This document shows, one piece after another, positions 1-11,640 of a stretch of 64,000 bases of DNA. The position numbers were made by a program, and so were the translations under genes. Positions within the stretch are counted from its first letter, which is position 1, and the number at the start of each line of letters is the position of its first letter. The notes under the pieces were generated by a model. That model had not been told where the DNA came from. It did no database searches and saw only the letters and a list, made by a program, of their open reading frames with translations. Source of the DNA: Palaemon carinicauda (lineage: Eukaryota > Arthropoda > Malacostraca > Decapoda > Palaemonidae); NCBI RefSeq assembly GCF_036898095.1, contig NC_090729.1, positions 72,835,102 through 72,899,101 on the forward strand, in the 5' to 3' direction.

Positions 1-1052
1 TCTACACCTGGCCACCAGACAAAAGTTCTTGCAATAGACTTTGACCTGACAATACCTTGGTGATCAGCATGTATTTCAGACAAACCCTTATTCCTCAGTG
101 AACTAGGAATAATTACTCTTGACCATTTCATTATACAACCTTGTGTTATACTTAATTCACTCCATATATCTTTATAGATTTTACAATTTACCTCCTGTCC
201 ACATAAGTCTCTACCTGTCATTAAACTCTCTAAAACCTTACTAAGTATTGGGTCTTTCTTGGTATTATGTGCAATATCCTTGGCTGTAATGGGTACATCA
301 TATACTAAAACTAGTAATATACTATCATCATACTCTTCTGGTGCTTTGTCTACTGGAAATCTAGATAAAGCATCTGTATTACCCATCTTTGACGTGGGAC
401 GATATTCTATATCATAATGATATGCGGCTAATGTAATTGCCCAACGTTGTAGTCTTGCAGCTACCAACGTAGGTAAAATTGCTTTTGGACCCAATATTGC
501 TAATAGAGGTTTATGATCTGTAACAAGTGTGAACCTTTTCCCCATAAAGATACATATGAAATTTCTTAACTCCATATACTAATGCTAAACCTTCTTTTTC
601 TATTTGAGAGTAATTCCTTTCTGCCTTGTTCAAAACCCTAGAAGCGAAAGCAATTGGCTTTTCTGTTCCATCCGGCATTACATGAGATAATACTGCGCCT
701 AAACCTATGTTCGATGCTTCACAAACTAATTTAACTGGTAAATCCATTTGATAATGTACTAGAAAAGTAGGTGAAGTTATTTCCTGCTTGATTCTTTCAA
801 AAGATTCGTGACAATCTTGTGTCCAATTCCACTCTACACCCTTATCCAGCAAATTATACAATGGATGGGCAATTGTAGATAAATTCTGAATGAAATTTCC
901 ATAAAATGTTACTAAACCTAAAAATTATTGTAATTCCTTAGAATTTTGTGGTACCTTATTTGATATCACTGCATTAACTTTCTCCTTAGTCTTGTGAATA
1001 CCTTTGCCATTGATTACAAAACCCAAGTGTTCCACTGAATCAACTTCTAAAA
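1..1052 (-). pseudogene. Ty3/gypsy pol fragment: RT C-terminus, RNase H, start of integrase
   Basis: This is the 3' part of a Mag-like Ty3/gypsy pol, read from 1052 down to 1 and continuing off the window. It begins with the end of reverse transcriptase (an EHLGF-like motif near 1,020 and an FLGLVTFY-like motif near 910). RNase H follows at 511-861, with LGAVLSH, PIAFASR and NYSQIEKE motifs. After a one-base frameshift near 540 it continues with TDHKPLLA, LQRWAI, DALSR and the integrase-entry WWPG at the left edge. An in-frame TAA lies at 925-927. The first RNase H catalytic motif reads CEAS where this family normally has CDAS. The upstream half of the same RT lies at 18,447-18,905, 17.4 kb away, and the frames join across the junction. 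It is a dead copy. The Mag assignment rests on the paired zinc knuckles and the integrase motif and is moderate. Confidence 0.85.
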
Positions 1053-1096
1053 CGGATTTTGAGCGAAGCGAAAAATCTATTTTTGGGTGAGATAGC

Positions 1097-1453
1097 CATG
1101 TCGTCCTGATGGAAGGTTCCTTCAGTAGATTCCTAAGGGTATATATGACTACAGTAGATATTTCCAGAGAATTAAACTAAAGGTTTCACAGAATTCTAAC
1201 TTCTGGCACGAGTACCCATAAGGTTTCCCTTTAGGATATCGTATAATAACAGGGGACGTATGCTTGACACGCCGCATAGCTATCTGCACCCCACATAGCG
1301 TTAACGCTTCGAGGGGGAAGTGTGGCAAGTTATGGGAGGAGCCGTTACTAATTTCTCCTCCTTCGTTACTGTTACAGTACTCTGTGACGTCATAACCGCC
1401 GCCATGTTTGGCCGCCATCTTGGTTGACGTCACCGTTGCGCACCTTCCTCATT
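1097..1453 (-). repeat. DIRS A right inverted terminal repeat
   Basis: This segment is a nearly perfect inverted copy of 18,074-18,434. Across 94 shared codons of an incidental ORF the two arms differ at only a few positions. It carries two TGACGTCA palindromes (1,385-1,392 and 1,425-1,432), a GCCGCCATCTTGG motif (1,411-1,423) that matches the YY1 consensus on the minus strand, and a TATATA box near the tip. Pairing with the opposite arm and the 92-bp internal region at 1,536-1,627 defines it as a DIRS ITR. Confidence 0.88.
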
Positions 1454-1535
1454 CCTTCAGGCGTTTAGGCCAGCCTCCATGATACAATATGATTGGGAGG
1501 GGCCTGTCAAGGCCTGAATAGAGAAAAAAGCGGGT

Positions 1536-1627
1536 TCATCAGGACACCATGGCTATCTCACCCAAAAATAGATTTTTCGCTTCACTCAAAATTCGTTTTT
1601 TGGGCTCAAGCCATGTCGTCCTGATGG
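1536..1627 (-). repeat. DIRS A internal complementary region (92 bp)
   Basis: A 92-bp imperfect palindrome beginning TCATCAGG and ending CCTGATGG. One half is the complement of the element's left terminus and the other half is the complement of its right terminus. Together they are the complement of the circle junction that would form if the two ends were joined. In DIRS-1 of Dictyostelium such a region is proposed to splint the ends of the cDNA during circularisation. The same 92-bp block is found in copies B, C and D at the same place, just inside the right ITR. Confidence 0.85.
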
Positions 1628-2435
1628 AAGTGTACCAGAGAATTAATGTATCGTGGATTTTTCCCTTTTGTAGTGCCTTCGACTTCTAGACAATATTCCT
1701 TTGGTCTGATGACCATAGAGACCTGTGACATTTCTGTTACATGTCATTACAGATAGGCATATACCATGTTACCGCTTTCTGGCCCCCCGGCAGAGAAGTC
1801 CTATTTGGACGTAAGGAACATCTTTAAGTTACTTGATAGAGGAACTCACCTAGTCTCGGAGATACCTGCCGGTCCCAGGGTCAGATAGAAGAAGGTAAGT
1901 ACAACTGTGATGGAACAAATTACCTTAGTCTACATGAGTTTGTATCAATAAGGAACAATATTATAACATTGTTCATACCATTATTCAAATAAGGAGGTAA
2001 ATAAAATTTTCTAACGGTGTTTTTATTTCCATTGTGAGGGAGAAATGAGACGCACAGGTAAACAAATTCTATTTTATTTAGTTAAGTAAGAATTGGCATA
2101 CAATAAGCAGTAAATTGTAATGGAATGCAATTAGCAACATAGACTTAAGACATTAATAGAAAGGGGTGTAGAATCTGAAAAGGAAAACTTGCCATTACAC
2201 ACATTAGTTCCAGAGGAACTATAAAGTCTTTCTAGAAAGTCTTATATACACTTCATGCTAAAAACATGTGGCACATGTGTTTCTGTCTATGTGACTTCAC
2301 CTTTTGTATAAGAACAGTCCGTAGTGTCACAAGGTGGCACTTAAAATCACTGTTTCGCACTAGGGTCAACACAGGCACCCATAGAGTTAGAGTCCCGAAT
2401 AACTCACTGTTCTACGCAGCACTAAGCAGCAGGTT
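1628..2435 (-). other. DIRS A 3' non-coding segment
   Basis: About 0.8 kb lies between the recombinase stop and the internal complementary region. No coding potential was recognised. The equivalent stretches are at 27,492-28,324 in copy C and 50,758-51,722 in copy D. A short block next to the internal region (motif AGAATTAATGTATC) is conserved among copies. Confidence 0.6.
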
Positions 2436-3965
2436 TTATACACTACCTGCAGCTACCACATACCGTTTGAGCTTGTGCACCTGCCTCGCATAGTGTTTGA
2501 AAAACACTCTGGAGGCCTTCCAGCCTGTGAAAGAGCGAAGACTTTCGAAGTCCATCGACTGGAAGAAATTCAGGGAAGAGGCGACTTTCCTGGGATCGTG
2601 ACCTGCGGGTCTACTGTCAGGATCCGCTCTGCGAATAAAGTAGGTGATCTTCGCCCTTAGTTGTTTGAGTGACAAGTCGGACCCTGAAGTTTCCCCTTTA
2701 AAGAGCTGTCCTCCGTCAAAGTCTGAAGTTTGTCGAAGATAAGCCTTTAGACTCGCCACTGGACATAGAGAGACATATTCCTTCAGAGGGCAGATTCTCC
2801 AGGGGACCCACCTTTTAGTGGGTAGCTCGTTCTTGGCGAGAAACGTTGGGTCAGGAAAGAGGGTAAGCTCGCCTGTTTCAGCGAACTGTATCTGGCCCTC
2901 TTCTCTTGATAATGCCACAATTTCACTGACTCAGACTCCCGAGGCGAGAGCAAATAGGAAAATCACTTTTTAAGTCAAATCTTTCAGAGGACAAGACTCA
3001 TTCTCCAAACTTGAGGGAAAGTGGAGCACCTTGTCAAGAGACCAGGAGATGGGTCTCGGAGGGGGTGCGGGTCTGAGTCTAGCACATGCCTTTGGCAGCT
3101 TGTTAAAGATGTCATCAGACAGGTCTATCTGGAAGGCATATAGTAATGGTCTTGTCAAGGCCGATTTGCAGGTGGAAATCGTGTTGGCTGCCAAGCCCTG
3201 TCCATGAAGGTTAATGAAGGACAGACAAAAGTCTATAGAGATTTCTGTAGGATTTTTGGCCTTGACAAAGGACACCCAATTCTTCCAGGATGACTCGTAT
3301 TGCCTTCTGGTAGATTTTGTTTAGTATTCCTCTAAGAAGTCCAAGCTTATCTTCGAGATCCCATACCTCTTCTTAACGGCTGGGGAGGGAAAATCATGAG
3401 ATGAAGGTCTCGGGTTTTCCTTGATGAAGCGAAGACAGTCGACTTCTGAACTTGCCGGGAGAGAACTGGGTCCGGCAGGGGAATTAGCTTGGGTTGTAAC
3501 TCCAGGATTAATGGGAACCAATTGCTCCGGGGCCACTTGGGTCCCACTAGGGCTGCTGTTCCTTGGAAGGTTCTCAGCTTGATGAGGACTTTCAGCAGAA
3601 GGTTGGGTGGAGGGAACAGGTAAATCTTGGACCATCTGTTCCAATCCAGGGACATGGCGTCCACCGCTTCCGCTCGGGGGTCCTCGTATGGGGCCACGTA
3701 ACGAGGAAGTTGCTTGTTTTCGCTCGTTGCGAAGAGGTCGATCTGCAGTTCCGGGACTTGTAGGGAGATGAAGGAGAATGAGTCTGCGTCTAGGGACCAT
3801 TATGACTCTATCGGGGTTGTCCTGGATAGAGCATCTGCCGTCACGTTGCGGAATCCTTGTAGGTGAACTGCCGACAGGTGCCATCTTTTCTTGTCCGCCA
3901 AGCGGAAGATGGGTAGCAACATTTGGTTGAGTTGGGGCGATCTTGAGCCCAGACGGTTGAAACAT
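2436..3965 (-). pseudogene. DIRS A tyrosine recombinase (ORF3)
   Basis: This ORF encodes the tyrosine recombinase that integrates the circular cDNA. The core domain is readable from the RYGISKISLDFLEEY-like start near 3,370 to the stop at 2,436. It includes ALASG, PTKRWVPWRICPL, TYFIRRAD, HDPRKVASS (catalytic HxxR) and FFKHYARQ (nucleophile Tyr). Three in-frame stops break it. One of them (2,931-2,933) replaces the CGA codon of the first catalytic Arg (GARVSE in copy C), which looks like a CpG-type CGA to TGA change. Upstream of the domain the frame stays open to 3,965 through the RNase H region, in a frame different from RT. The protein ends about ten residues earlier than in copy C. It is non-functional. 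Confidence 0.9.
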
Positions 3966-5363
3966 CTGACTACAACGTCACTGTCCAGAGTTAGACGGAT
4001 ATGGACTGAGGGACGTGGAGACAGCCTCTTCAGAGTAAGGAGGACCGCCATGGCCTCCAAGATGTTGATGTGAAGCGTCTTGAATAAGGGAGACCATGTT
4101 CCTTGAACTTGCCGTTGTTGGGAGTGACCCCCCCCCCCCCCCATCCTTCTAGCGATCCATCCGTGTGGATAACGACCGATGGAGGCGGTAGTTGAAGAGG
4201 TATTGATCTTTTCAGGTTCTTTGCCTCCGACCATGGCTTTAAGAGGGAACGAAGCCTGGTTGGCAGAGGTCTCTTGAGATCTCTTCGAGCAATGGATGCG
4301 TATCTTCTCCAGACTCCGATGCATCCTTTAGCTGTGCTCGTAGCACTGGGTCTGTCACTGAAGCGAACTGGAGGGAGCCGAGCACCCGTTCTTGTTGTCG
4401 TCTTGAAATCCATTTGGATTTTAGGAGTCTCTTGACAGATCCCGCTATTTCCTTCCTTTTCTTCAGAGGGATGGAAAGACGGTGTGACTGAAGGTTCCAA
4501 TGAATTCCTAGCCATTGGAACTTCTGAGCTGGAGAAAGTCGAGACTTTTTGGTGTTAATTTTGAAACCCAGATGTTCCAGGAATTGGGTCACCTTTCTGG
4601 AAGCTTGCAAGCATTCTTCTGAGGATGCCGCCCAAACCAGCCAATCGTCCAAGTAAGCCATCACCTGGACGCCTTGTAAGCGTAGTTGTTGGACGATCGT
4701 TTCTGCGAGCTTCGTGAAGATCCTTGGGGCTATGTTGAGTCCAAAGGGCATGGCTCTGAAGGCGTACTGCCTTCTTTGAAGCCTGAATCCTAGGTAGGAG
4801 GAGGCCTGGGGATTCATTGAAATGTGCCAGTAGGCATCCGCCAAGTCTATTGAGACTGTGTAAGCCTTTGGAGGAAGCAGGGCTCTTATGTGCTGAAGAG
4901 TCAGCATTTTGAATTTGTTGTTCACTATGAGCTTGTTGAGAGGGGACAAGTCCAGAATGACTCTGAGTTTGTCTGAGTCCTTCTTAGGAACACAGAATAG
5001 TCTTCCTTGGAACCTGGTGGACTTTACCCTCTTGATGACCTTCTTTTTCAAGAGTTCTTGGACGTATTCTTCCAGGATTGGGGTGGAGTGTTGGAAGAAT
5101 TGGTGGAAGGTTGGAGGTTGTGTTACCCAGCTCCACCCAAGTCCGTTCTTGATGATGCTGTGAGCCCAAGGATCGAAGGTCCAACGATCCTGGAAGAGGC
5201 GGAGTCTTCCTCCCACCGGAAGCATTTCATTGCTTCTGGTTTCCCGAGGGTTTACCACCTCGGCCGCCTGCTCCCCTTCCTCCTCTCCCTCTGGATGGAC
5301 GTCAAGAGGAGTCTTTGCCGGAGCCTCTACCTTTGGGGTGAAAGGTAGTAGACTGTCTTTCAT
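3390..5363 (-). pseudogene. DIRS A reverse transcriptase-RNase H (ORF2)
   Basis: ORF2 starts with ATGAAAGAC at 5,363, overlapping the end of the gag frame. An RT domain follows (FCVPKKDSDKLRVILDLS, SIDLADAYWH, FRAMPFGLNIAPRIF, catalytic MAYLDDWLV, LGFKINTKKS), open to 4,239. RNase H follows in a shifted frame (LEGWGG, ILEAMAVLLTLKRL, VHLQGFRNVTADALSR). A C-terminal DIRS-type extension (APYEDP, AVDAMSLDWNRW, LVGPKWPRSNW) lies in a third frame at 3,347-3,697. A run of about 14 C (4,129-4,142) at the RNase H glycine loop marks one frameshift. No adenine methyltransferase domain was seen after RNase H. Confidence 0.88.
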
Positions 5364-7132
5364 AGGCTGGCGTGAAGACTGGTGACTGAGCCACCACTGG
5401 TTGGAGGACCAGCTGAAAGGTCAGGTGCCGGAAACTGGCGCTTAGCCTGACGCTGCTGGGGTCTGGGCTTGTTGGCCTTCTTCTTGGGTTGGGGGCCTTC
5501 ATCCTGAGAAGACTTCCTCTTCTTTGACATGCCCCACTTATGGAGAAGGTTCCGGTTCTCAGTGGTGGCTCTGTCAACGATCTCTTTCACAAGATCGTTA
5601 GGGAAGAGATCTTTCCCCCAAATGTTGGAGGAAATCAGTTTCCGGGGTTCGTGTTTGACGGTGGCATCCGCAAACACGAATTCTCTACAGGCTCTCCGGG
5701 ACCTGATGAAGCTGTAGAAGTCCTTCGTCAGGGTGGCGAAATGGGTCTTAGCCAAGACCATGTAGAAGTCTGGGGTCCGTGTGTCCCCAGCCATCGTCTC
5801 CATTTGGACTTGAAGAGAGAGGGAGGCAGCCAGCCTCTCTTTCGTGTCCAGCTCCCGATGCAGTAGTTATTCGGAGAGCTTGGGGAGGTTTTTGTTGAAC
5901 TGCCGTCCAGCAATGTCAGCCTCCAACTTTCCTACAGAGAAAGTTAACTGGATGTCTTTCCAGTTCTTGTCGTCGGGAGGGAGGGTGAGGGAGAGGGGCC
6001 TACATTCTTCCAGTGTAGGGCAGGGTTTCCCTTCCTCCACCACCTTCAACACTGCCAACAGGGATTTCTCTGCAAAGGGGAAGACCATGGTGGCAGGAGC
6101 AAGAAAGGACGGATGTTTCTTGCTTAGGGCCGGCACCTTGGAGTTGGTGTAGCCCTTACTCTTGAGACAGCCGGCCAACGAGATTGAGCCTTTGCATGGT
6201 CAAAGACGATGACCTCCTTGGGCTCGGTTTCCTCCTTGGAAACTGGCTCGGACTTGAGACGGATGTAACAGTCCGGGTATGCTTCAAAGCTAAGCAAAAT
6301 CTCCACCTCTTCAAGAGGAATGGCGCCTAACTTATCGTTGACGAAGATCCATCCACTCATGATCGGCATGTGTTCTGCATGCCTCCATGGGTTGGTTACT
6401 GAGCAAGGGGGAAGATCCTTAACGGTGATCTTCCTCGGGGTCTGTTTTGACAGACGAAGGATCTCCCTCTTGAAGTCTTCGTCCCTCTGGCGAAACTTCT
6501 CGTCCAGGAGTGCCACCAAGGCTTGGAGGTGATCCTGGGTGTCCACTCTCACAGGTGTAGGAGTGGAAGAAGTAGGGGGGACAGGTTCCGAAATTTCAAC
6601 GGAAGTAACAGAGGGGGCGCGGGCGCCATCACCCTCGGAGTCAGGAGCCTCCGTATGCTCCTCCTCTTCTTGACCCTCGGCCATCAGGGTCCTTTCGGTG
6701 GTGTCCGACACTTCCGACATTCGTTCCACCTCATCAAGATTGAAGTCTTGGAGTGCGTCCGATACGTCAGGTTCGACCGTCAGCTGGACGCACGGGATCT
6801 CTGGTTTAGGGATGACAGCATCCGTAGATGCCTTAGGAAAGAGCAGAGCTCTCATCTTCTCGCTAGGGAGATAGGGTCCCGTGGCATTTTTCTGGAAACC
6901 TCGCACCCATTTGCGTAGTTTCTCTCGAGCGATGTCCCTGGCCTCCACAGATGGGGGGGTCCTCAAATGCCTCATGGAGCAGGTCTTTGCAGACAGTGCA
7001 GACCTGCGGGTCCCAATACCGGAGAGTCCCTTGGGTAACGGAACAGCTGGCGTGGGTTCGGCATGCCAGGTGGCCATAGAAGTCCGGGCGCCGAACGCTG
7101 CAGAAGGCGCTCTCACACCGGATGTACTCCTC
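5360..7132 (-). pseudogene. DIRS A gag-like protein (ORF1)
   Basis: Decayed gag, readable in at least three frames: about 7,132-6,180, 6,178-5,867 and 5,803-5,360. Motifs shared with copies C, D and E are REKLRKWVRGFQKN, NPWRHAEHMPI, YPDCYIRLKSEP, KEETEPKEVIVFD, LSKKHPSF, RRACREFVF, LISSNIWGKDLFP and a basic tail that looks like a nuclear localisation signal (SKKRKSS and KKKANKPRP). The first bases after the splice-like acceptor at 7,133-7,135 encode the Cys/His N-terminal domain seen in C and D, but a frameshift separates it. It presumably coats the RNA genome. There is no similarity to retroviral capsid that I can recognise. Confidence 0.82.
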
Positions 7133-9233
7133 CTGTAAAGAAGAACGGGGTACATGAAAACAGAAGTCTATATCATTGACTTAAAGTAATCTTAGATTAG
7201 ACTTAAAGTAATTTTACTTACAATATAAGATATCTTTCCAAGTGTAAGCTTAGGATAGGTAAGCTGAAAATGAAGCAGAAAAGACAAATACTTGTGTATC
7301 CCGCCCAGCCAATTGCCGTGACGCCATACCATAACTAATTCTAGGGGCTCCTTCATTGTGCACTAAGAGGGGGAAGGGATATCCACACTGGATAAAGCAT
7401 GGCTTAGACTTCCTCCAAGGTATTAGTAATGTTCATTCAGCATAGAGAGAAAGGGGGAGAAATGATTCTCCCCGATTCAGGTAGGCCCCGGCAAGGGACT
7501 GTGCATGGATGCACAAAGTATGCTAGAACAATTTACTGCACAACTATACACCATAGTTTTCTGACTAGGGTATGTACTATTCCCTAGAAGTACTGCCTAT
7601 CGTATATAGCTATACAATAGACACTGCCAGCGCAGGGCTGGCAGGGTAGAGGTGACAGTCCACTGAAGTAGGATAATTAGGTGGCGCCGGCAGCATGACG
7701 GCATGCTGGAAGCGCGCCGGAAGCGCGTCGGGCGCCGGCAAATATCCATCAAGGGGGAACCCCTCCCAGCCATCAGTCTATGTGGCAGAGAGAGGACGAA
7801 CCTCAAAATGATGGCAGGTCGCCGGCGGCTCCAGGCAGTCGGCAAGCAACCGGCGTAGGTATTCCAACACTGACGTCAATCAATGAGACAGAGGGGATAC
7901 CGGGCTAAGCTGACGGCTGTTGCCGGCAGGGTAGTGTGGCAGTGGATAAGATAGAGAGAAAGAATAGAAGAAGAAGGAGGGAAGGGCGGTAGCTCACTAC
8001 CCAAACCTCGTCTTCTTCCGAAAAGAGTGTTCAAATGAAAGGGAGAGGATGGCAACCTTTCATCCAGCCGCAACAGAGCCAGCAATCGGCTAGAGTTGCG
8101 GGTGGCGGCCCAAGGGAGGACCGAAGAGCACTCTAAGATAGTGAGGTCTTCCGCCGGCAGACCGACCTGTCATATGCTATCCCATAGTTCAACTATATGC
8201 GGGGAGCCTAGCAGTTCGGACTAACCAACGAAAGGACCGGGCCGACCCCACAACCCACCAGCACACGGTCGAGTTGTAGGACGGTGGACAGAGGTGTGAT
8301 GGCTAGGCCATCACTAAAGGACAGCAGGGGGAGGGGCAAGGGTCCTGAGGGGGAGTGTAGGGGAAGGTGGGAGCCCTCACCAACACTCCAGGGGGGAGGG
8401 GGGGTTTCTGTTTCCGTACTAGCACTATCCCAGGTGTAGGAAGAATTCGATCTCCAGCTTAGGGTAGGTTAGTACGATGAAGGCACAGCACTAATGTACT
8501 GTCCTAAACTATAAAGAAACAGAATCCCATGGCCTGCCCAACCTAGGCCAGTGGAACAAGTCCCCAGACCAGGGAAGGCAGGTGTAGGACAAGTCGCTAG
8601 GCCACAGGGAGGAAGGGTCGTAACCCTACCAGGTGTGGACTAAGGGGAAGGCCAGTTCTTTCACCTAATGGGGTAGCTGGAGGGCAAATGACTGGTACTC
8701 TGAAGTTCTGTCCCAAACTCAAAGCTCATGTACTATGGCTAAGAGTGGGGAAAGAAAATCCTAGCCTAACCTCACTTGAATACAATTCAAGGTAAGGAGG
8801 GCTAGGATGTAGCCTAAGCTACCTCAGAGGGAGGAGATTACCTTGGATAAGGTAACTGGGGAGGTAAGAAAGTATACTAGAGCCCTAGCGTTAGGTTAGG
8901 GGCAAGGGAATCGACTACCTAGATCATTGAAACCCCTTGTATACTTTGTAGAAGGAGAAAAACATGTGCAATCACTGAATCTTATATGTATAAATGCCTA
9001 ACATCTTCATTTCGTAAATTAACACTAGGAACACTTATTACATCACGCATGAAAGTAAACAAAAACGCCTAGGCTATCGAGCCTAGGGGCTAGGCTATTG
9101 AGCCTAGGGGCTAGGCTAGCAATCTAGCATACGTATTCGGCTACCTACACTCGCCGAAATTGAATACTGTCGGCATAATATAAATAATTCCTAGCAATGA
9201 AGACTAAATAACTAATGCTGATAACGGACGTTT
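7133..9233 (-). other. DIRS A leader / putative intron
   Basis: About 2.1 kb of non-coding DNA sits between the micro-ORF (now at 17,978-18,013 because of copy B) and gag. It ends on the minus strand with a pyrimidine-rich tract and CAG immediately before GAGGAG, which matches a 3' splice acceptor. It is rich in GCCGGC-type motifs (7,630-7,940). A short direct duplication (CGAGCCTAGGGGCTAGGCTA-like) lies near 9,079-9,118. No coding potential was seen. Confidence 0.6.
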
Positions 9234-9261
9234 AAAATCTATTTTTGGGTGAGATGGCCGT

Positions 9262-9600
9262 GACGTCCTGAAGGAAGGTTCCTTTAGTAGCTTACCAAGG
9301 GTATATATGACTATAGTGATATTCCCAGAGAATCAAACCAAAGGTTTCACAGAATTCTAACTTCTGGCGCGAGTACCCTTAAGATTACTCTCAAGGGTAT
9401 CGTATATAATCAGGGGACGTATTCTTGACCCGCCACATGGCAATCTGCACCCCGAATAGCCTTTACGCTTCGAGGGGGATACGTGGCAGAATTAGAAGGG
9501 TAGCCATAATAGAGGCTACCCTGGTTCCCCTACTACTATCATATTACAACCGCGCCAACTCCCTCTGGCGGATATTCCTTGTAGCGTTGAACATGGTGCT
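9262..9600 (-). repeat. DIRS B right inverted terminal repeat
   Basis: Inverted counterpart of 17,530-17,890. Both arms encode near-identical incidental peptides (ICTPNSLYASRGIRGRIRRV) in opposite orientations, which shows the inversion directly. A TATATA box lies near the tip at about 9,302. Confidence 0.8.
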
Positions 9601-9661
9601 ACAGATACAGTAGTTCAGGGGGGAAACCGTGAAGATCTCTTCATAGAAAAGAAGGGTGGGT

Positions 9662-9753
9662 CCATCAGGACGTCATGGCCATTTCACCCAAAAATAGATT
9701 TTTCACTTCGCTCAAAATCCGTTTTTTGGGCTCAAGCTATGACGTCCTGATGG
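9662..9753 (-). repeat. DIRS B internal complementary region (92 bp)
   Basis: Same 92-bp imperfect palindrome as in A, C and D. It carries the B-type bases (GGACGTCATGGCC) that also occur at B's right terminus (GACGTCACGGCC), unlike the GACGACATGGC form of A and D. It lies just inside the right ITR. Confidence 0.82.
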
Positions 9754-10507
9754 AAGCGTACCAGAGAATTAATGTATCTGTGGATTTTCATCAGTGCCTT
9801 AACCTTGGGACAATATTTCTATGGCCAAAAGGGCCAATTGAGACAAATGACGTTACCGTTATCCGTCATTATCACTAAGCATAACAATGTTGGTGCTTCC
9901 TGACCCCTGCAGGGAAGAGTCATTTTTAGACGTTAGAAAAGGGGCCTCAAAGGTAGCATATATTGTATGAACAAACATAAGTATACACTGAGAATACAAA
10001 CGGTCTCAAGGATTGTATATATTGCGGAACCAATATCAGTGTCCTAATCTGTTGTTTGTAAGCATACAATGATATGAGAAATACTTACACGAGTAAGTCA
10101 AGGAACTCTGGCATCTTAAACATGCAATTGTTGGGCGAATTAGGACGCAACTGCATTTTAATAGACATTTATTCCTAATAAATGACTACATGTTAAAAGA
10201 ATGTAGCATGATAAGGAAATTATACAAGAGACATACACAGAAATTAATGTTCCCTTTTTTGAAAGGGGAAAAATGATGAGTGCCACTCACAGACTGAAGA
10301 AAAGCTCTTTTAACAAGACTTTTCTTTATAATTTCTGTACATGAAATAGTCTAACAACACTGTGTACTATGTACACACGGCACTAGTGGTATCCATATAA
10401 TTTCACACCTGAGATTCTGAACAGATTTGGTGTTACCTTGGCAACACTTATTCAAAGGGAGGTCACACGAAAAATGCTGACCCCTCCTCCTTTTAATTGA
10501 TAGTCCC

Positions 10508-11640
10508 AATCAATTTACTGTTCATCGCAGAGCTAGACGACAGGGTCCAAAATACCACCTGCTGCCACCACATAATGATTCAATCCATAGACTTGCTTAG
10601 CATAGTGTCTGTAAGACACACTGGACAACCTCCGATCAGTAAATGAGCGAAGAGGCTGCAGTCCACACACTGAAAAGTTCAGTGATGAAGCAAGCTTTCT
10701 CGGATCTTTATCTGCAGGAGTACTGTCAGGATCCACTCCGCGAATAAGGTAGGGATAGTTTGATCCAAAGTTTTCTCCTGTAAAGAGCTGTTTCTCCTGA
10801 AGTCTGAAGTTCTATGAAGATAGACCTTAGACCCTCTAGTAGACCTAGAGAGACCTCTTCCTTCAGAGGGCAGATTCTCCAGGAACCCCACCACTTAGTG
10901 GGTAGGTCGTCATTAGATTAGTTGAGAAAGGTTGGATCAGGAAAGAGATGCAGTTCTCCCACTTAATGTGGCCCTCATCCCCAGATAGGGCCACTATTTC
11001 ACTAACTCTAGCCCCAGAGGCTATAGCGAACCGAAAAATAACCTTTTAGGTTAGATCCTTGAGGGAACAATCCTCATTGTTCACAGGTGAGGCATAATGT
11101 AGGACCTTGTCCAAAGACCATGAGATGGGCTTTAGTGGCGCTGCAGGCCTAAGCCTGCACATGTTTTCGGAATCTTATTAAAGATTTCATTCGTCAGATC
11201 CATTTAAAGGGCATATAGAAGAGGTCTAGTCGGGGCTGACTTGCACATAGATATTGGTCCATGGATCCAAAGATCCAATCAAGTGACCTCTCTCGCAAAG
11301 TCGGCCATACTCTTGGTACTTACTCAAGGGTTTATATGGGGACAAGGCCGAAGAACTAGACTTCTCATAGTATCCAAGGATACACTGCCTCCTTTCTCAA
11401 AGGCCATCGTGCTGTTGGCCGCCAGACCTTGAATATAGGGGTGAACAGAGAAGGACAGGCAGAAGATCATGAGATTGCTTTCGGTCCCTTTTGCTTTACA
11501 AAGCAACTTACTTTTTCCAAGAGGACTCGTATTGTCTTCTAGTTGACTAGACTTGTATTCTTCTAGGAATTCTATTTTGCCTTTTGAGATCCCAGTCTTT
11601 TTCCTAACCGTTGAGGGCAAGGAATTCATAAGATGAAGGG
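10508..11640 (-). pseudogene. DIRS B tyrosine recombinase remnant
   Basis: Heavily decayed recombinase. Still visible on the minus strand are GARVSEIVA near 11,010, a DKDPRKLASS stretch (HxxR motif with the His changed) near 10,700, and the nucleophile region YRHYAKQ near 10,605, followed by YVVAAGG. The N-terminal KKTGISKGKIEFLEEYKSSQ block lies at 11,500-11,630. Several frameshifts separate the pieces. A 60-80 bp block near 11,260-11,400 has no match in C. Confidence 0.8.

Noticed and set aside
1149..1433. 94-residue ORF in the DIRS A right ITR, with a close homologue at 18,094-18,378
   Set aside because: The similarity is fully explained by the inverted terminal repeats being near-identical DNA. 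Neither ORF has a recognisable domain, and the same region in C and D does not keep the frame.
3390..3800. Adenine methyltransferase domain downstream of RNase H, as in some DIRS elements
   Set aside because: The conserved block (APYEDP, DAMSLDWNRW, PKWPRSNW) is the usual RNase H-adjacent DIRS extension. No methyltransferase DPPY-type motif was seen in any copy.
9425..9613. 62-residue ORF with a near-identical partner at 17,514-17,711
   Set aside because: These are the two ITR arms of DIRS B, not a protein family; the same reasoning applies as for copy A.
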